From positions 186,001-250,000 of the forward strand of contig NZ_WUEG01000001.1 of the NCBI RefSeq assembly GCF_010468565.1: 64,000 bases of DNA, read 5' to 3'. Under the pieces are notes generated by a model. That model did no database searches. It was not told where the DNA came from and saw only the letters and a list, made by a program, of their open reading frames with translations. Positions 60,557-64,000 of this stretch are shown here, piece after piece (position 1 is the stretch's first letter; each line of letters begins with the position of its first letter). The DNA is from Allomuricauda sp. TY007. Its GTDB lineage: Bacteria > Bacteroidota > Bacteroidia > Flavobacteriales > Flavobacteriaceae. A program made the position numbers and the translations under genes.

Positions 60557-62425
60557 TTATCTGCCCAAATACACTAACAACACACTAATATCTGCTGGTG
60601 ATACACCGCTGATTCGTGATGCCTGGGATATAGTAACGGGCTGAATCGATTCTAACTTTTCTCGCGCTTCGTAGGATAGGGATTTTAGTTTGGAGTAATC
60701 AAAATTATCAGGAATTCGAACGTTTTCCAAACGCTGTAATTTATCTGCATTCGTTTTTTCCTTTGCTATATAACCTGAATATTTGACTTGTATTTCGGTT
60801 TGTTCCAACACCTCGGAATCCAATTCGTTTTCTTTCACAAATTCGGAGACTGTATCCAGTTGAAGCATGTGGTCCATAGTCACCTTTGGTCTGGAAAGTA
60901 CCTTGAAAAGTTTATCCGATTGCTTTACCAAAGCCGAATCTAAAGACTCTAAAATTGGGTTTATTTCCTCCGTAGTGAAGCTTGTCTTTTTGAAGAAATT
61001 GACAAAGTTTTCGGACTTGTTCATCTTCTCCTCCATTCTTCGAAGGCGTTCTTCTTTAGCCAAGCCAATTTCATACCCCTTGGGTGTGAGTCTTAAATCG
61101 GCATTGTCTTGGCGAAGCAAGGTTCGATATTCTGCTCGTGAAGTAAACATTCGATAGGGTTCCTCAGTGCCTTTGGTAATCAAATCGTCCACCAATACTC
61201 CAATGTAAGCTTCGTCTCTTTTAAGAATAAACGGCTCCTTCCCATTTATTCTAAGGTGCGCATTAATGCCCGCCATTAAACCTTGGGAAGCTGCTTCTTC
61301 ATACCCGGTGGTTCCGTTGATCTGACCAGCAAAATATAAATTCTTCACCAACTTGGTTTCGAGCGTATGTTTTAATTGTGTGGGAGGAAAATAGTCGTAT
61401 TCAATGGCATAACCAGGTCTAAAAAATTTGACGTTTTCAAAGCCTTTTACAGATTTGAGCGCTTTGTACTGAACATCCTCTGGCAAGGAAGTTGAGAATC
61501 CATTCACATAAACCTCTACGGTATTCCACCCCTCTGGCTCCACAAATATTTGATGGGAATCTTTGTCCGCAAAACGATTGATCTTATCCTCAATCGAAGG
61601 GCAATATCTTGGACCTAAACTTTGAATTCTTCCATTGAACATAGGCGAACGATCAAACCCTTCCCGCAATAAATCATGTACCAATTTACTCGTATGGGTC
61701 ATGTGGCAATTGCGCTGCGTTTTAAGAATTGGAGTGTTTAAATAAGAGAATTTTTCCGGCACATCGTCTCCTGGCTGAGGAATCATTTTGGAATAATCCA
61801 AGGATCTGCCATCTACTCGTGGAGGTGTTCCCGTTTTCATTCTTCCACTATCAAAACCGAGGTCAACCAATTGTTCTGTGATTCCGGTGGCGGCCTTTTC
61901 CCCTGCTCTTCCTCCTCCTAATTGCTTCTCCCCAATATGGATCAGTCCATTCAAAAAAGTACCGTTTGTAAGCACTACTGATTTGGCTCTAATCTCCAAA
62001 CCAAGACTTGTTTTTACACCCACAACCTTATCCCCTTCTATCAACAAGCCATTGACCATTTCTTGATAGAAATCTGCATTTGGAGTGTTCTCCAAAGCCA
62101 TCCTCCACTCCTCTGCAAATCGCATACGGTCGTTCTGAGCTCGGGGGCTCCACATGGCCGGTCCTTTGGATTTGTTGAGCATCTTAAACTGTATGGCAGA
62201 TTTATCGGTAACAATTCCACTATACCCTCCCAGGGCGTCAATTTCTCGTACAATTTGCCCTTTAGCTATTCCTCCCATTGCGGGATTACATGACATCTGA
62301 CCAATAGTTTGAAGATTCATGGTCACCAACAAAGTGCTTGAACCCATGTTGGCGGCAGCGGCCGTAGCCTCTGCACCAGCATGTCCTCCTCCTACAACAA
62401 TAACATCATATTCCTTTTCAAACAT
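60557..62425 (-). CDS. mnmG: tRNA uridine-5-carboxymethylaminomethyl synthase, large subunit
   Basis: A 622-residue FAD enzyme (GidA) with the FAD-binding GGGHAGAEAAAAAANMGSS-type start (here GGGHAGAEATAAAANMGSST), NPAMGGIAKGQIVREIDALG, CPSIEDKI and a C-terminal helical tail. With MnmE it modifies wobble uridine in tRNAs. It follows ybeY by 2 bases, so the two are in one operon. A parS-like site lies on each side, and in many bacteria this gene is near the origin. Confidence 0.97.
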   Translation of the reverse strand: MFEKEYDVIVVGGGHAGAEATAAAANMGSSTLLVTMNLQTIGQMSCNPAMGGIAKGQIVREIDALGGYSGIVTDKSAIQFKMLNKSKGPAMWSPRAQNDRMRFAEEWRMALENTPNADFYQEMVNGLLIEGDKVVGVKTSLGLEIRAKSVVLTNGTFLNGLIHIGEKQLGGGRAGEKAATGITEQLVDLGFDSGRMKTGTPPRVDGRSLDYSKMIPQPGDDVPEKFSYLNTPILKTQRNCHMTHTSKLVHDLLREGFDRSPMFNGRIQSLGPRYCPSIEDKINRFADKDSHQIFVEPEGWNTVEVYVNGFSTSLPEDVQYKALKSVKGFENVKFFRPGYAIEYDYFPPTQLKHTLETKLVKNLYFAGQINGTTGYEEAASQGLMAGINAHLRINGKEPFILKRDEAYIGVLVDDLITKGTEEPYRMFTSRAEYRTLLRQDNADLRLTPKGYEIGLAKEERLRRMEEKMNKSENFVNFFKKTSFTTEEINPILESLDSALVKQSDKLFKVLSRPKVTMDHMLQLDTVSEFVKENELDSEVLEQTEIQVKYSGYIAKEKTNADKLQRLENVRIPDNFDYSKLKSLSYEAREKLESIQPVTISQASRISGVSPADISVLLVYLGR

Positions 62426-62427
62426 AC

Positions 62428-62847
62428 CTATGGTTCCACGTGGAACATTTTAATTTTTTCTTCTTCCTTTTCACGCATCATCAATTTCTCCTCTTTGGTC
62501 TTGTCCCCAAAACCGGCTAGATGAAGAATACCATGGCTCATTACCCTGCGAAGCTCATTTAAAAACTCAACATCAAACTTTACAGCGTTCTCTTGCACCC
62601 TGTCCGTGGATATAAAAATATCTCCCGAAAGCGTGTTTCCATCCTTATAATCGAAGGTGATGATGTCCGTATAAGTATCGTGGTCTAAATACTCTTTGTT
62701 GAGTTCCAAAAGATAATCATCGGTACAGAATATATAATCTATTTGACCAACCACAAACCCTTCGGAAATTATAACCCTATTTATCCAATCGATATACTTG
62801 GATTTGTTAGGGATTGTGAATTTACTTTTAAAATGAAACTCAATCAT
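62428..62847 (-). CDS. ybeY: rRNA maturation endoribonuclease YbeY
   Basis: A 139-residue metalloprotein with the UPF0054 motif HGILHLAGFGDKT, close to the usual H-G-x-L-H-L-x-G-y-D-H, with zinc-binding His residues; the third zinc ligand reads Asp-Lys here instead of Asp-His. LNKEYLDHDTYTDIITFDY is also typical. It matures 16S rRNA. The coding end (KMFHVEP) is itself made by the parS-like sequence at 62432-62447. Its ATG overlaps the upstream stop by 8 bases. Confidence 0.93.
   Translation of the reverse strand: MIEFHFKSKFTIPNKSKYIDWINRVIISEGFVVGQIDYIFCTDDYLLELNKEYLDHDTYTDIITFDYKDGNTLSGDIFISTDRVQENAVKFDVEFLNELRRVMSHGILHLAGFGDKTKEEKLMMREKEEEKIKMFHVEP
62432..62447. promoter_or_regulatory. Second parS-like site, at the ybeY/mnmG junction
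   Basis: GGTTCCACGTGGAACA matches the first site in 15 of 16 bases (14-bp perfect palindrome GTTCCACGTGGAAC). It lies in the ybeY 3' end, 7 bases before the mnmG ATG. The two sites are 1,901 bp apart. Confidence 0.8.
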
Positions 62848-64000
62848 TATCGAAATAAACCTTTACCTTCTTCTCAAAATTTTGCCGCAAAGGTAAAGCT
62901 TGTCTGTTTAATATTTCAATGTTGTTCTGGTATTCTTGAAGTAACTCGGGTTTGGTAGTGATAGGATTAGTAAACTGATTCACATTTGTTTTGCTTTCAC
63001 GCTCCTTCTTTTCCCCTTGTTCCATGGATGCGTTTTCCAGCTTCATCAATTGGTGTTGAATGTTGTTGGCCTTGTTTCGAGTCCTTTCAGTAATTCCATT
63101 CTCCAACAAATCATTCTCAAAATCTTCCATTTGTTGAATCAATTTTTCTGCCAGATTTTTGTCTGACTCGCGCATCATATCCTGCAATTGTTTTTCTAAG
63201 TTTTCTCTTAAAAACTGCTGCTCCTTATAAATCTGGTAAACTTCGTCAAGATTCATTTCTCCTAAACCATTTCCATTGGATTGGGAGCCATTTCCTTGCT
63301 CTTTGCCTTTGTTCCCTGCTTCTCCTTGCCCACCATCTTGTCCTTCCTTTCCTTGTTTTTGGCTGCCTTTATCCCCTTCTTGCTGTCCTCCATCGTTGTC
63401 ACCTGGTCGTTCACCTTGACCTTCGGATTCATTACCCTCTTTTCCAGAGCCATTCATTTTCTCTTGGATGCCCTGTTGTCCTTTAATAATGTCGGGCAAT
63501 TGAAAATCTTGCCCCTCTCCACTACCTTGACCTGGCATCATGTTCTGCTGCATGTTGTCCAAAATATTAGCTAAAAAATCAGCTAAAGCATTCGTGGCGT
63601 TTATTACATATTGCTGATACGATGCTCCCTGGTAAATTTGATTCTCGGCAATGCTTTCCAAAGACTTGTCAATGTTGTAATATACTTCGGTGATTTGCTC
63701 GTTCACAAATTCAGAAAGTTCAGCTCTTCGCAAAGAAAGTGCAAACAGGCTATCATCAACATGCTCGAACAATCTTTTTAGGTTTTGTTGGTCCTTGACA
63801 GTTGTGGAAAATTGGGACATATCAACATCAGCTCGCTGTATGTTGTCAAACAAGTTTTCCTGTTTGAAAGAAAAAGTGACCAAATTATCTAAAATCTGGC
63901 GTAACATTTCGGCATCCTCAGCATCGGAAGAACCCCCGCCCATTGAACTAGATTTCATGGATTGGCTCATTTCCCGCATCTTTTGTGCAGCTGATTTTTG
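62840..64000 (-). CDS. DUF4175-type large protein, C-terminal part (runs off window)
   Basis: The frame is open from the window edge to a stop at 62840; at least 386 residues are visible. It has charged helices, then a long Gly/Gln/Lys-rich, low-complexity part (PGQGSGEGQDFQLP, NDGGQQEGDKGSQKQGKEGQ), then LNRQALPLRQNFEKKVKVYF near the end. This fits the C-terminal part of the large flavobacterial DUF4175 protein that precedes ybeY-mnmG. The N-terminus with its membrane helices would be outside. Function unknown. The family name is by context and recall. Confidence 0.7.
   Translation of the reverse strand, partial: QKSAAQKMREMSQSMKSSSMGGGSSDAEDAEMLRQILDNLVTFSFKQENLFDNIQRADVDMSQFSTTVKDQQNLKRLFEHVDDSLFALSLRRAELSEFVNEQITEVYYNIDKSLESIAENQIYQGASYQQYVINATNALADFLANILDNMQQNMMPGQGSGEGQDFQLPDIIKGQQGIQEKMNGSGKEGNESEGQGERPGDNDGGQQEGDKGSQKQGKEGQDGGQGEAGNKGKEQGNGSQSNGNGLGEMNLDEVYQIYKEQQFLRENLEKQLQDMMRESDKNLAEKLIQQMEDFENDLLENGITERTRNKANNIQHQLMKLENASMEQGEKKERESKTNVNQFTNPITTKPELLQEYQNNIEILNRQALPLRQNFEKKVKVYFDND
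62888..62919 (-). promoter_or_regulatory. Possible internal promoter for ybeY-mnmG
   Basis: The minus strand reads TTG (62917-62919), 21 bases, then TACCTTTG (62888-62895), inside the end of the DUF4175-type gene and 40 bases before the ybeY ATG. It fits the Bacteroidota promoter consensus with slightly long spacing. Confidence 0.5.

Overview
The window looks like a chromosomal segment of a marine-type member of the Flavobacteriaceae (Bacteroidota). The evidence is: several -7 boxes of the Bacteroidota form TAnnTTTG; a SprE/PorW-like type IX secretion/gliding lipoprotein beside the F0 ATP synthase genes; many family-restricted membrane proteins (DUF6168, DUF5687, DUF6427, DUF6341, DUF4254, DUF4837, DUF4175 types); and typical flavobacterial intergenic palindromes. 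I cannot name the genus. I saw no rRNA, tRNA, CRISPR array or transposase.

Layout. 1-3.2 kb: F0 part of the ATP synthase operon (atpB, atpE, atpF, start of atpH) preceded by AtpZ, a DUF6168 protein and a bactofilin. 3.2-8 kb: SprE/PorW-like lipoprotein and an ABC exporter pair. 8-12.9 kb: a PaaE-like reductase, a patatin, a fasciclin protein, and an AhpD-like plus ArsS radical-SAM pair. 12.9-17.9 kb: an accessory patch with YefM-YoeB and ParDE-like toxin-antitoxin modules, two unrecognised proteins, an Fn3 lipoprotein and a duplicated gene end. 17.9-22 kb: heptosyltransferase-like gene, DUF4254, DUF6427, DUF6341 and purD.

22.3-41 kb: a large surface-polysaccharide locus. Going upstream to downstream on the minus strand it encodes a Wzz-like protein, dTDP-rhamnose synthesis (rfbD, B, A, C), a nonulosonic-acid branch (a fused CMP-sugar synthetase/PseG-like protein and a NeuB-family synthase), a pyruvyltransferase, Wzx, a glycosyltransferase with sialyltransferase-like motifs, two Wzy/WaaL-type membrane proteins, a GT4 (plus strand), an epimerase, a frameshifted sialidase-like gene (plus strand), the initiating sugar transferase and a UDP-xylose synthase. 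This is an almost complete Wzx/Wzy pathway for a rhamnose- and probably sialic-acid-like-containing glycan. It lacks the early enzymes that would feed the nonulosonate branch.

41-53.5 kb: DUF6909-like protein, GH3, M23 peptidase, tatA, an OmpA/PD40 protein, a 56-aa membrane protein, DUF4837, a LysM transglycosylase, pgk and a DUF4382 lipoprotein. 53.7-57.6 kb: a plus-strand run with holB, DoxX-like and other small membrane proteins and a Crp/Fnr regulator. 57.7-64 kb: OmpH/Skp, a HigBA module between two 142-bp direct repeats, a methyltransferase, mnmG with a parS-like palindrome on each side, ybeY and a truncated DUF4175-type gene. The two parS-like sites suggest this end is close to the replication origin.

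The best candidates for something new are the nonulosonate branch with its fused enzyme, motif-bearing transferase and broken sialidase-like gene; the parS pair around mnmG; and the two direct-repeat scars (around HigBA, and at the heptosyltransferase 3' end).
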